DNA of 5,482 bases from NCBI GenBank assembly GCA_045863035.1, contig BTUV01000145.1:1-5482 (forward strand). Direction: 5' to 3'. This DNA is from H2-BAC3 sp045863035 (GTDB lineage: Bacteria; Bacteroidota; Ignavibacteria; Ignavibacteriales; Ignavibacteriaceae). The position numbers and the translations under genes were made by a program. Of this stretch, positions 1 through 5,445 are shown in pieces. How positions within the stretch are numbered: the first letter of the stretch is position 1; each line of letters opens with the position of its first letter. The notes under the pieces were generated by a model, which saw only the letters and a program-made list of their open reading frames with translations, did not search any database and was not told the origin of the DNA.

Positions 1-146
1 AAATTCATAATTCACACCTCATACTTCAAAATTCTCAGACAGATTGTCATCTGCCTGTACCAAAGTTGAACGCTTTATGAATTGTACGTTGTTCATTGTA
101 AACTGTACATTGCAAATTCATAATTCATACTTCATACTTCATAATT
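1..146. repeat. AT-rich intergenic direct repeats
   Basis: The 14-mer AAATTCATAATTCA occurs at 1-14 and again at 114-127. Each copy is followed by further ATACTTCA-type units, and the second copy runs on as CATACTTCATACTTCATAATT-like sequence up to the terminator. A GTTCATTGTAAA block at 91-102 recurs in reverse orientation at 4784-4795. The block CATTGCAAATTCATAATTC (108-126) resembles the tandem units near 5299-5434. No open frame with coding character is present. This looks like a dispersed low-complexity intergenic repeat family rather than a gene; its function is unknown. Confidence 0.6.
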
Positions 147-147
147 A

Positions 148-177
148 AAAAAGGCACCCCTTGCGGAGTGCCTTTTT
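148..177 (-). terminator. Rho-independent terminator of the cytochrome gene
   Basis: AAAAAGGCAC at 148-157 pairs perfectly with GTGCCTTTTT at 168-177 around a 10-nt loop. The loop can add two more C-G pairs (159-160 with 165-166). Read on the minus strand, the GC-rich stem ends in a run of six T residues and lies 30 bp beyond the cytochrome stop codon. The flanking A and T tracts are symmetrical, so it could also terminate plus-strand transcription entering from the left edge. Confidence 0.88.
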
Positions 178-207
178 ACTAGAGAGATGTTCGTGTGTGG
201 TGAAGTA

Positions 208-2586
208 TTACTTCATCATAACCATTTTCTTAGTCATCGTGTAGGTGCCTGCACTTACTTTGTAGAAGTAAACGCCGCTTGCTACTTTGGAGCCGCTGTT
301 GTTTTCACCGTTCCAGGTAACTTCATATTTCCCTGCTGTCTTTGCTTCGTCAACAAGAACTTTTACAAGGTTACCCATTGCATCATACACAGCCAGTTTT
401 ACATTTCCGTTAACCGGAACTGCAAACTTGATGGTGGTGCTTGGGTTGAACGGGTTCGGGAAGTTCTGCTCGAGAGCAAATTCCTGCGGAACCTGACCAA
501 GGTTAAATTCGATTTCTTTTGTATAGGTGTAAGAACCATCCAGATCAACCTGTTTCAGGCGATAAACAACGGTACCGTTGATGTTTGCGTTGCGCAGATC
601 ATCGCTATAAGTATAACTTGTAGTTTCGGTGGTTGTTCCTTTACCGTTAACAAAGCTGATGGATTGCCATTCGCCGTTTACTTTTCTTTCAACATTGAAG
701 CCCTTGTTGTTAACTTCTGAGCCGGTTTCCCATTTCAGATTAACAACGTTATTATCAAGAGCGCCGGTGAATGAAAGCAGTTCAACAGGAACGTCTCCGC
801 CAATCATATAGATTGATTTCAGGAGTACGCTGATGGTATATTTGGTATTGTGCATTCCATGGCTGCCGTCACCTTCAATAAGCTGCAGATTCCAGTATGC
901 TTTTTTCAGGTTCGTGTTGTTTGGAGTGTCACGGATTAACTGCCAGCTAACTGAGTCAACCTGTGCAGGTGGCAGCCAGTAAATTAACCAATGAATAAGA
1001 CCTTCAACTTCATGCTGAACACCTTCAATAGTGCCGTCATTATCATAATCCATTGCAGCAACAAAATCGTCAAAGCTGGTTTTGGGACCATGGCAGCTCT
1101 GGCAGCCAACAGTATATTGGAAGTTGTTAGCTGGATTGCGAAGTCTGAAGGTATGGTCACCAACAGTGTTGCTGTTAGGAGTAGGAGTTGGATATGAACC
1201 TATGCCTGGAACCATGTGACAGTCAACGCAGGAGTTAGCAACTGCATATTTGTGGTTTGACTGTGCATAAGGACCATCAAACTCTGCGGCATTCTGACCT
1301 AAGAGGATGTCAGTTTGTGCATTGTGATGTGGTCCCCAGTGAGCTGAGGTTACGTTCGTAGCAACATAGGAAACATTATCTCTTCTTGCTTTATGACAGC
1401 TCATGCAAAGTTTTCCTTCGCCGCCGAAATCACTTCCGGTTACGCTGTATTTGAATCCGTTGCCGAGAGTGTCGCCTGCAACCGGTGAGGTGCGGAGTTC
1501 GGCCTTGTGAGGATCGTGGCAGGTCTGGCAGGTGATTACATTGTGATCTGTTGCAAGCATACCAGTGGTGTTAGTGGTTTGACCAATGGTATAGTTGATG
1601 AATCCTTTTGCATCGTGGCAGCGGATACAATTCTGCAGATCGTTTGTCTGGCTGGTTGTACCTTGTGCAAATGAACTGCTCCATACGGCTACTGAGTGCA
1701 TGGATGCATTATACTCTGCGCCGCCGTTGTGACGGTCATGGCACTGTAAACAGACACCTTCATTAAGGGTAATCTGGATTTTCTTTTTGTCACCCGCCTG
1801 AGCATGTTCACTGCCAGCACCGTGACAGTTTTCGCAGCCGATAGTTGCATGGTTAATAAGACCAGGGAAACCGGTCTTTAAGCTGTCCCATTTAGCCGGG
1901 CTTGGAACCGGAGTAAATACCCAGCCAAGCTGAGTAGCCAGATCATTGAATCCGTTATTAGCTGATTCGATGAAAAGGTCTGGTCCGGTAGCGTGACATT
2001 TAATACAGTTAGCGCGGAAGTGATGAGTAGCGCCGTTATCGTAGGAAAGAAGGAGCTTCAGACCCTGAGCGTGTAAGGATGAATTCCACTCGCTAAAGAT
2101 GGTCTGGAAAGCCGGCATTGAGCCGTGGCAGCCCATACACTGCGGGTAAGCCGCGGTTGTTCCCTCAAAGCCGCCAACACCAACGTAGCTGCCTGAGTAA
2201 ACAGAAATTGTGGTATCATCTGTGCCTGATGCTGTGGTGATAACAAGTTTAACTTTGTATTCACCTTTTACATCGGACTTGAAGTTGAACCATCCGCCAC
2301 CCTGGATTGTGTCAGCCATCTGATTGATGACTGCCGCTGATCCCGCGGGCTTTAATTCGAGAGTGAAAGTTTTGGTAAGAATCGGTTCGGTGTTGCCAAT
2401 GTTTTCAGCTACAAAATAAGCATATTGTCCGTTTGGGATAACATACATACCGGTAGCAATAGAGTTGGTTCCAACATTTGTTAACATCTTATAGGTAACC
2501 GTTTCTAACCGGATTTTTGCGCGCTGTGCATCTGCGGTTGTTACCAGCATCAGAGCAGCGAGCACGATTAGTAATTTAGATTTCAT
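208..2586 (-). CDS. Secreted nonaheme c-type cytochrome with T9SS type A sorting domain
   Basis: Predicted extracytoplasmic electron-transfer protein of 792 residues. Residues 1-20 form a signal peptide (KLLIVLAALMLV core, likely cut after ADA). Residues 22-148 are beta-rich and carry no heme motif. Nine CxxCH heme-binding motifs begin at residues 150, 194, 251, 279, 320, 353, 394, 453 and 495. The contexts GCENCHGAGSEH and CQTCHDPH recall the c554 and doubled-CxxCH cytochrome families. Many extra histidines could be second axial ligands. Residues 513-521 hold an EF-hand-like DxDxDGxI loop. From 599 comes VPVELLSFTG and a fibronectin-III-like segment, typical linkers before a sorting domain. 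Residues 703-792 are a T9SS type A domain (NFPNPFNPSTT, ending in KKMVMMK). The ATG at 2586 is supported by AGAGG (2594-2598) seven bases upstream and by the signal peptide. The gene stands alone and ends before a strong terminator. The electron donor and acceptor are unknown; extracellular electron transfer is inference. Confidence 0.93.
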   Translation of the reverse strand: MKSKLLIVLAALMLVTTADAQRAKIRLETVTYKMLTNVGTNSIATGMYVIPNGQYAYFVAENIGNTEPILTKTFTLELKPAGSAAVINQMADTIQGGGWFNFKSDVKGEYKVKLVITTASGTDDTTISVYSGSYVGVGGFEGTTAAYPQCMGCHGSMPAFQTIFSEWNSSLHAQGLKLLLSYDNGATHHFRANCIKCHATGPDLFIESANNGFNDLATQLGWVFTPVPSPAKWDSLKTGFPGLINHATIGCENCHGAGSEHAQAGDKKKIQITLNEGVCLQCHDRHNGGAEYNASMHSVAVWSSSFAQGTTSQTNDLQNCIRCHDAKGFINYTIGQTTNTTGMLATDHNVITCQTCHDPHKAELRTSPVAGDTLGNGFKYSVTGSDFGGEGKLCMSCHKARRDNVSYVATNVTSAHWGPHHNAQTDILLGQNAAEFDGPYAQSNHKYAVANSCVDCHMVPGIGSYPTPTPNSNTVGDHTFRLRNPANNFQYTVGCQSCHGPKTSFDDFVAAMDYDNDGTIEGVQHEVEGLIHWLIYWLPPAQVDSVSWQLIRDTPNNTNLKKAYWNLQLIEGDGSHGMHNTKYTISVLLKSIYMIGGDVPVELLSFTGALDNNVVNLKWETGSEVNNKGFNVERKVNGEWQSISFVNGKGTTTETTSYTYSDDLRNANINGTVVYRLKQVDLDGSYTYTKEIEFNLGQVPQEFALEQNFPNPFNPSTTIKFAVPVNGNVKLAVYDAMGNLVKVLVDEAKTAGKYEVTWNGENNSGSKVASGVYFYKVSAGTYTMTKKMVMMK

Positions 2587-2593
2587 TTAAGAA

Positions 2594-2598
2594 CCTCT
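2594..2598 (-). promoter_or_regulatory. Shine-Dalgarno site of the cytochrome gene
   Basis: On the minus strand AGAGG lies seven bases before the ATG at 2586. It fixes the start in agreement with the signal peptide that begins at this codon. Confidence 0.65.
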
Positions 2599-2677
2599 GC
2601 ATTGTATAAATTAGTTACAGAATACTCTTTGCGCGTCTCAATATCTGTGCCACACAAAAAGATATATAAATACTCTT

Positions 2678-2698
2678 AAACCCCTGTTTTTAGGGTTT
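2678..2698 (-). other. Hairpin in the cytochrome upstream region
   Basis: AAACCC at 2678-2683 pairs with GGGTTT at 2693-2698 around a 9-nt loop; a T-A pair next to a bulged C could extend the stem. It lies about 92 bp upstream of the cytochrome ATG. On that strand it is followed by AT-rich sequence but not by a clean T run, so it is not a convincing terminator. It could be an operator dyad or part of a 5' leader. I could not place a promoter confidently: TATCTTTT (complement of 2657-2664) resembles a Bacteroidota -7 box but has no matching -33 box. Confidence 0.35.
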
Positions 2699-2736
2699 GT
2701 AAAGATTTTCAGTTTCTATAAAAGAGAAGTTCTACT

Positions 2737-2770
2737 AAAAAAGAGAATTAGTTGCTACTCTGCAACTAAT
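2737..2770 (-). terminator. Perfect 9-bp hairpin with T6 tract, candidate terminator or operator
   Basis: ATTAGTTGC at 2747-2755 and GCAACTAAT at 2762-2770 are perfect inverted copies around a 6-nt loop. On the minus strand the stem is followed by TCTC and then six T residues (complement of 2737-2742), the layout of an intrinsic terminator. The stem is AT-rich, so termination may be modest. It lies 270 bp downstream of tRNA-Arg and 160 bp upstream of the cytochrome, so it could end the tRNA transcript and insulate the cytochrome gene. A regulator-binding dyad is the alternative. Confidence 0.5.
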
Positions 2771-3039
2771 GTTTATCGGGGTTATATTTATAGCTGTCAG
2801 GTTTGTTGAGATTAGGAAAAAGGGGGAGGATTTTATTTCATTTCAGTTCTTAAATTCTTTTGCGCTGACAAGAAATTTTCTGCGCTTATCTGCGAGGGGG
2901 GGGTATTAGTTAAAAGAGAAAAGTTAAAAGTTTTACGAGAGACGGCTTTGTTTCCGGTTTGTCTGCGGGAGAATTTTCCGGGTTTGCGGTGCGTACGACA
3001 GAACCCGCGCAAAGAGCATCCAATGATTTTTGGGTTTTG
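2771..3039. other. Intergenic spacer without a recognisable gene
   Basis: No reading frame here looks coding. The stretch contains a GGGGG run at 2822-2826, a TGCGCTTATCTGCG segment followed by G8 (2896-2903), and two GTTAAAAG copies around 2909-2930. A weak 6-bp inverted repeat pairs 2979-2984 with 3002-3007. The GC content rises near 2940-3010 compared with the AT-rich left part. It appears to be non-coding spacer with decayed repeat fragments. Confidence 0.55.
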
Positions 3040-3113
3040 TGCCCCCGAGAGGAGTCGAACCTCCGACCAACAGTTTAGGAAACTGCTGCTCTATCCTACT
3101 GAGCTACAGGGGC
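3040..3113 (-). tRNA. tRNA-Arg (anticodon CCU)
   Basis: Read on the minus strand this folds as a complete class I tRNA of 74 nt including the discriminator base. The acceptor GCCCCTG pairs with CGGGGGC with one G-U. The D-arm is GCTC/GAGC with a 9-nt loop. The anticodon stem GCAGT/ACTGT encloses loop TTCCTAA, giving anticodon CCT, which reads the arginine codon AGG. The variable loop is TGGTC. The T-arm GGAGG/CCTCT encloses TTCGACT. The discriminator is A, followed by CAAA rather than CCA, so the CCA tail must be added after transcription. A good promoter lies just upstream. Confidence 0.96.
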
Positions 3114-3133
3114 ATTTTTTGCAATCAGGAGTG

Positions 3134-3164
3134 CAAATTTACTGAATTGCAGCCGGTTTTTCAA
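3134..3164 (-). promoter_or_regulatory. Bacteroidota-type promoter of tRNA-Arg
   Basis: On the minus strand TTG (complement of 3162-3164) is followed after exactly 20 bases by TAAATTTG (complement of 3134-3141). This matches the TTTG...TAnnTTTG consensus of the Bacteroidota primary sigma factor, except that the first T of the -33 box is G. The -7 box ends about 20 bp before the mature tRNA 5' end, leaving a short leader for RNase P to remove. Confidence 0.68.
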
Positions 3165-3236
3165 CGAAACTGTGGTAAATCAGCCGTCTCAAGGAGCAAA
3201 ACCGGAGATTGTCAGGAAGTTTTTTAGTTTTTCATT

Positions 3237-3252
3237 AAAACCACACGGTTTT
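3237..3252 (+). other. Short hairpin between tRNA and kinase genes
   Basis: AAAACC and GGTTTT pair perfectly around ACAC. A pyrimidine-rich stretch with a T7 run (CTCTTTTTTTA) follows about ten bases later. It lies between divergent promoters and could be a weak plus-strand terminator or a structured part of the kinase leader. The gap from stem to T run is long for a standard terminator. Confidence 0.3.
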
Positions 3253-3329
3253 GTGCGCCTTCTCTTTTTTTATTTACTATTCTTTTTCAATCTTGAGTGA
3301 GCAATTTTTTAATTCTTTCTCCGGTCATC

Positions 3330-4436
3330 ATGAAAAAAATACTTGTTATTGAAGATGATTCCGGTATCAGGGAGGGTATCTGCCAGATACTGGAAACGGA
3401 GGGTTTCATGGTGGAGTCAGCCCCGGATGGTCAGTCCGGTGTTTCGAAAGCTTTGTCACTTCAGCCCGATATCATCCTCTGCGATGTGGTTATGCCGGGT
3501 ATGGATGGCTATGCAGTTATCAGCCGGCTCAGGGAAAATGCCCTGACCGAGACTATTCCTTTTGTTTTTCTCACCGGTAAATCAGAACCGGATGATATAC
3601 GGAGGGGAATGAATCTGGGTGCGGATGATTATTTGTATAAGCCCTTCACTTCTGAAGAGCTTCTTTCAGCTATACAACTGCGTCTTCGCAAAAATGAAGC
3701 CCTTCGCCAACGCAGTGAAATGAAGATGAATGCCCTGAGGGATAGCATCGGGTTTTCAATGCCTCATGAGCTTAACACTCCGCTTGCAGCCATTCTTGGT
3801 TTCGCTGAAACAATTCAGACAGACCATCAGTTTCTTTCCCCCGAAGACATTGGCGAGATGGCCGGATATATCATTGACTCAGCCAGCCGGCTGCGCGAAA
3901 CCATAAAAAAGTTTCTGATGTTTACCCATCTGCAAATATTATCAGAAAATGAGGAGGAAAAAATCCGGTTGCGGGGCAGAACCTGTCCCATAAGTGAAAG
4001 TACACTGCAAAGCATCATAAGAAACTGCAACAAGAAATATATACGGGAAAATGATCTTTGCCTTGATGTTGACCCGGCAGAAATTGTGATTCAATACGAC
4101 TATCTGCTCATGATTGTAACCGAACTGACAGATAATGCCTTTAAGTTTTCCTCCGGCGGTAAACAGGTCTGCATAACCGGCCGCAGGGAAGATGATATAT
4201 ACCGCCTTACTATAACTGATCAGGGGAACGGTATGAGCTACGAACAAATTGCATCAGTAGGAGCTTTTGTACAGTTTAACCGCAGCCGTCAGGAGCAGCA
4301 AGGCAGCGGACTCGGTCTGGCAAGTATAAAACTCTGCTCTGATATCTTTAACGCGGGAATGAGTATCACCTCACCTGAAAATACAGGTCTTTCTGTAACA
4401 CTCAGTTTTAAGATAAGTCCGCCGCAGGAGTTTTAG
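3330..4436 (+). CDS. Soluble receiver-histidine kinase (REC-HisKA-HATPase)
   Basis: Two-component protein of 368 residues from the ATG at 3330. Residues 1-120 form a receiver domain: acidic pocket E8-D9-D10, phosphoacceptor D52 in LCDVVMPGMDG, switch T82 in FLTGKS and K104 in YLYKPF. A charged helical linker (121-140) leads to a dimerisation/phosphotransfer helix with H-box PHELNTPL, phosphorylated at H146. The ATPase domain has N-box ELTDNA (N269), G1 box DQGNG (297-301) and G2 box GSGLGL (325-330), so all catalytic signatures are intact. There is no membrane segment, PAS/GAF sensor or DNA-binding output, so it is a cytoplasmic phosphorelay protein whose input probably comes through D52. A GTG at 3297 would add 11 residues, but the MKKILVIEDD start fits receiver domains better; neither start has a strong Shine-Dalgarno. 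No partner gene is in the window, so the pathway controlled is unknown. Confidence 0.92.
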   Translation: MKKILVIEDDSGIREGICQILETEGFMVESAPDGQSGVSKALSLQPDIILCDVVMPGMDGYAVISRLRENALTETIPFVFLTGKSEPDDIRRGMNLGADDYLYKPFTSEELLSAIQLRLRKNEALRQRSEMKMNALRDSIGFSMPHELNTPLAAILGFAETIQTDHQFLSPEDIGEMAGYIIDSASRLRETIKKFLMFTHLQILSENEEEKIRLRGRTCPISESTLQSIIRNCNKKYIRENDLCLDVDPAEIVIQYDYLLMIVTELTDNAFKFSSGGKQVCITGRREDDIYRLTITDQGNGMSYEQIASVGAFVQFNRSRQEQQGSGLGLASIKLCSDIFNAGMSITSPENTGLSVTLSFKISPPQEF

Positions 4437-4456
4437 TTTTTATTGATAGTTGAGAA

Positions 4457-4493
4457 TTTTCAGAATTGGTCGTCTGACTTTACCTTCTGAAAA
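4457..4493 (+). other. Hairpin downstream of the kinase gene
   Basis: TTTTCAGAA (4457-4465) and TTCTGAAAA (4485-4493) are perfect inverted copies. An inner GGT/ACC stem (4468-4470 with 4482-4484) can form after a two-base bulge. It begins 20 bp after the kinase stop. No T run follows, so it is not a classical terminator, but it could protect the 3' end of the mRNA or help stop transcription. Confidence 0.42.
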
Positions 4494-4809
4494 CAATCCG
4501 GAATCTGATCACAGTGAGAACGCCGGGATATTTATTCCGCTGAAATCACAACGGGATTAGGTTCAGGCAGGAAATCCTGACTTCTGCCAAAATATGACCA
4601 AATCGTAAAAATTTTCGAACACGATCTAAAAACACAGATTTTTACATAATTTGTCATACTAATTTTAGTGATAAATTGTGAAAAAAATATATTGAGTCAG
4701 ACCCTTATCGCTGACGATGCAATTTGGAAAAAGGAAATTCAAGATACAATGGCAATGCTACAGTAGTAAAGCCCCCGTTCCCATTTACAATGAACAATAT
4801 ATAATTTTT
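4494..4809. other. Intergenic spacer without a recognisable gene
   Basis: The longest open frame starting here (from 4717) would encode 66 residues of unremarkable composition and runs through the whole repeat element at 4810-4919, so I do not call it. Minor dyads are CGGAAT/ATTCCG (4499-4504 with 4534-4539), GGCAG/CTGCC (4566-4570 with 4584-4588) and GTCAG/CTGAC (4696-4700 with 4711-4715). AAGCCCCC at 4769-4776 copies the first eight bases of the element that starts at 4810, and 4784-4795 is a reverse copy of the block at 91-102. The stretch looks like decayed repeat sequence. Confidence 0.5.
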
Positions 4810-4919
4810 AAGCCCCCTCTTTCCAATACAGATCCCGGCAAACACAAATTTAATTTCTGCCGCAATAAATATTCAGTTAAAATTTACTCTGTCGGGAGAG
4901 AGGGGGTTTGGGGGTGAGT
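4810..4919 (+). mobile_element. 110-bp MITE-like repeat, copy 1
   Basis: The left end AAGCCCCCTCTTTCCAAT (4810-4827) and the 29-base right end (4891-4919, starting GTCGGGAGAGAGGGGG) both recur inverted at 5178-5287. Within this copy the ends are themselves inverted: AAGCCCCCTCTTTCC matches the complement of 4895-4909 at 13 of 15 positions, so the unit can fold into a long stem. The 63-base interior is AT-rich and non-coding. Small size, terminal inverted repeats and no transposase suggest a MITE or a palindromic REP-like element. No target-site duplication was recognised. Confidence 0.62.
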
Positions 4920-5028
4920 CTTGTTATTGCGAACATGCGGCTGACTGCTGGTTTTAACTAAACTTCTGATCAGGAGAAACCTTAAAAGATAGTTTTGTCT
5001 TGTAATTTGTAAACTTTCACATAAAAAG

Positions 5029-5045
5029 CGTAAGTGATGCTTACG
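5029..5045 (+). other. Small hairpin inside the spacer between the repeat copies
   Basis: CGTAAG and CTTACG pair perfectly around TGATG. It is short and not followed by a T run. It is noted only as one of the few structured sites in the 258-bp spacer (4920-5177), which otherwise has no frame that looks coding. Confidence 0.3.
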
Positions 5046-5071
5046 AAGCAGAGTATTTTAATGTTGTTTAT

Positions 5072-5177
5072 TGCCGAATATAGTCAGAGGCAATTAATGA
5101 TTTAAGGTAAAGAGTGAAAAATAAATTAAAGAACAAGTAAGAATATTTGAATTGGTCCGTTTATTCGGCATTTTTTT
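5072..5177 (+). other. Distant inverted repeat ending in a T7 tract
   Basis: TGCCGAATA (5072-5080) and TATTCGGCA (5162-5170) are perfect 9-base inverted copies separated by 81 bases, and the second is followed at once by seven T residues (5171-5177). If transcribed on the plus strand, the pair could close a roughly 100-nt structured RNA with a terminator-like tail. The loop is too long for a simple intrinsic terminator, and no promoter was identified upstream. Confidence 0.3.
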
Positions 5178-5287
5178 ACTCACCCCCAAACCCCCTCTCT
5201 CCTGACAAACTTAACTTTTCCCAAGTATATATTTCAACTAAATCTGATTATTCGTTTACTTAAATCGGCATTGGAAAGAGGGGGCTT
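5178..5287 (-). mobile_element. 110-bp MITE-like repeat, copy 2 (inverted)
   Basis: This is a reverse-oriented copy of the element at 4810-4919 with exactly the same length. Its outer end (5270-5287) matches copy 1 at 18 of 18 positions and its inner end (5178-5206) at 28 of 29. The 63-base interior is strongly diverged from copy 1 while keeping its length, apart from a recognisable AAAAGTTAAGTTT-like stretch near the inner end. High conservation of the ends with divergent middles is what is expected if the ends are the functional or recently homogenised part. Confidence 0.62.
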
Positions 5288-5445
5288 CCGGAATCGTTCA
5301 TAGCAGATTCTTAATTCTTCATTGATTCCCGGAGCTTCCGGAATTCCTCATTGCACATTCTTAATTTTTAATTTTTAATTCTTTATTGATTCCCCGGGGC
5401 TTCCGGAATCGTTCATTGCAGATTCTTAATTCTTAATTCTTAAGG
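5281..5445 (+). repeat. Three degenerate tandem repeat units
   Basis: GCTTCCGGAAT begins at 5284, 5334 and 5399, giving periods of 50 and 65 bp. Each unit continues with a C.TTCAT or CCTCATTG block, GCANATTCTTAATT (N is G, C, G), AT-rich TTAATT runs, and for the first two units ATTGATTCCC. The extra 15 bases in unit 2 are additional TTTTTAA copies. Each unit contains the palindrome TTCCGGAA, and GATTCC/GGAATC pairs across the unit 2-3 junction (5388-5393 with 5405-5410). The first unit overlaps the GGGGCTT end of repeat copy 2. No coding frame is present. Confidence 0.65.

Noticed and set aside
187..720. 177-residue plus-strand open frame opposite the cytochrome C-terminus
   Set aside because: It is antisense to the sorting domain and linker, whose minus-strand protein has clear family motifs. 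The composition is odd and no domain is recognisable.
2815..2826. GGAAAAAGGGGG resembling the end of the 110-bp element
   Set aside because: The similarity is confined to a purine run; the neighbouring bases do not follow the element and no second end is found at the expected distance.
2625..3016. 11-bp inverted match CTCTTTGCGCG (2625-2635) with 3006-3016
   Set aside because: A match of this length is expected several times by chance in a window of this size on two strands, and it is not linked to other structure.
2948..3227. Two overlapping 65-residue plus-strand frames across the tRNA
   Set aside because: Both are antisense translations of tRNA-Arg and its promoter; such frames are common false gene calls over tRNAs.
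3297..3329. Alternative GTG start of the kinase adding 11 residues
   Set aside because: The extra residues precede the normal first strand of a receiver domain and have no Shine-Dalgarno support. The ATG at 3330 gives the usual MKKILVIEDD start.
3942..4247. 101-residue minus-strand open frame inside the kinase
   Set aside because: It lies antisense to the ATPase domain, has no ribosome-binding site or domain, and is best explained as a shadow of the kinase codons.
4717..4917. 66-residue plus-strand open frame in the 3' spacer
   Set aside because: It runs through the whole repeat element at 4810-4919, so part of its sequence is set by the repeat. It has no ribosome-binding site or recognisable motif.
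4810..5287. Reading the repeats as a CRISPR array
   Set aside because: There are only two copies, in inverted orientation, with long diverged interiors. There are no regularly spaced direct repeats and no cas genes.
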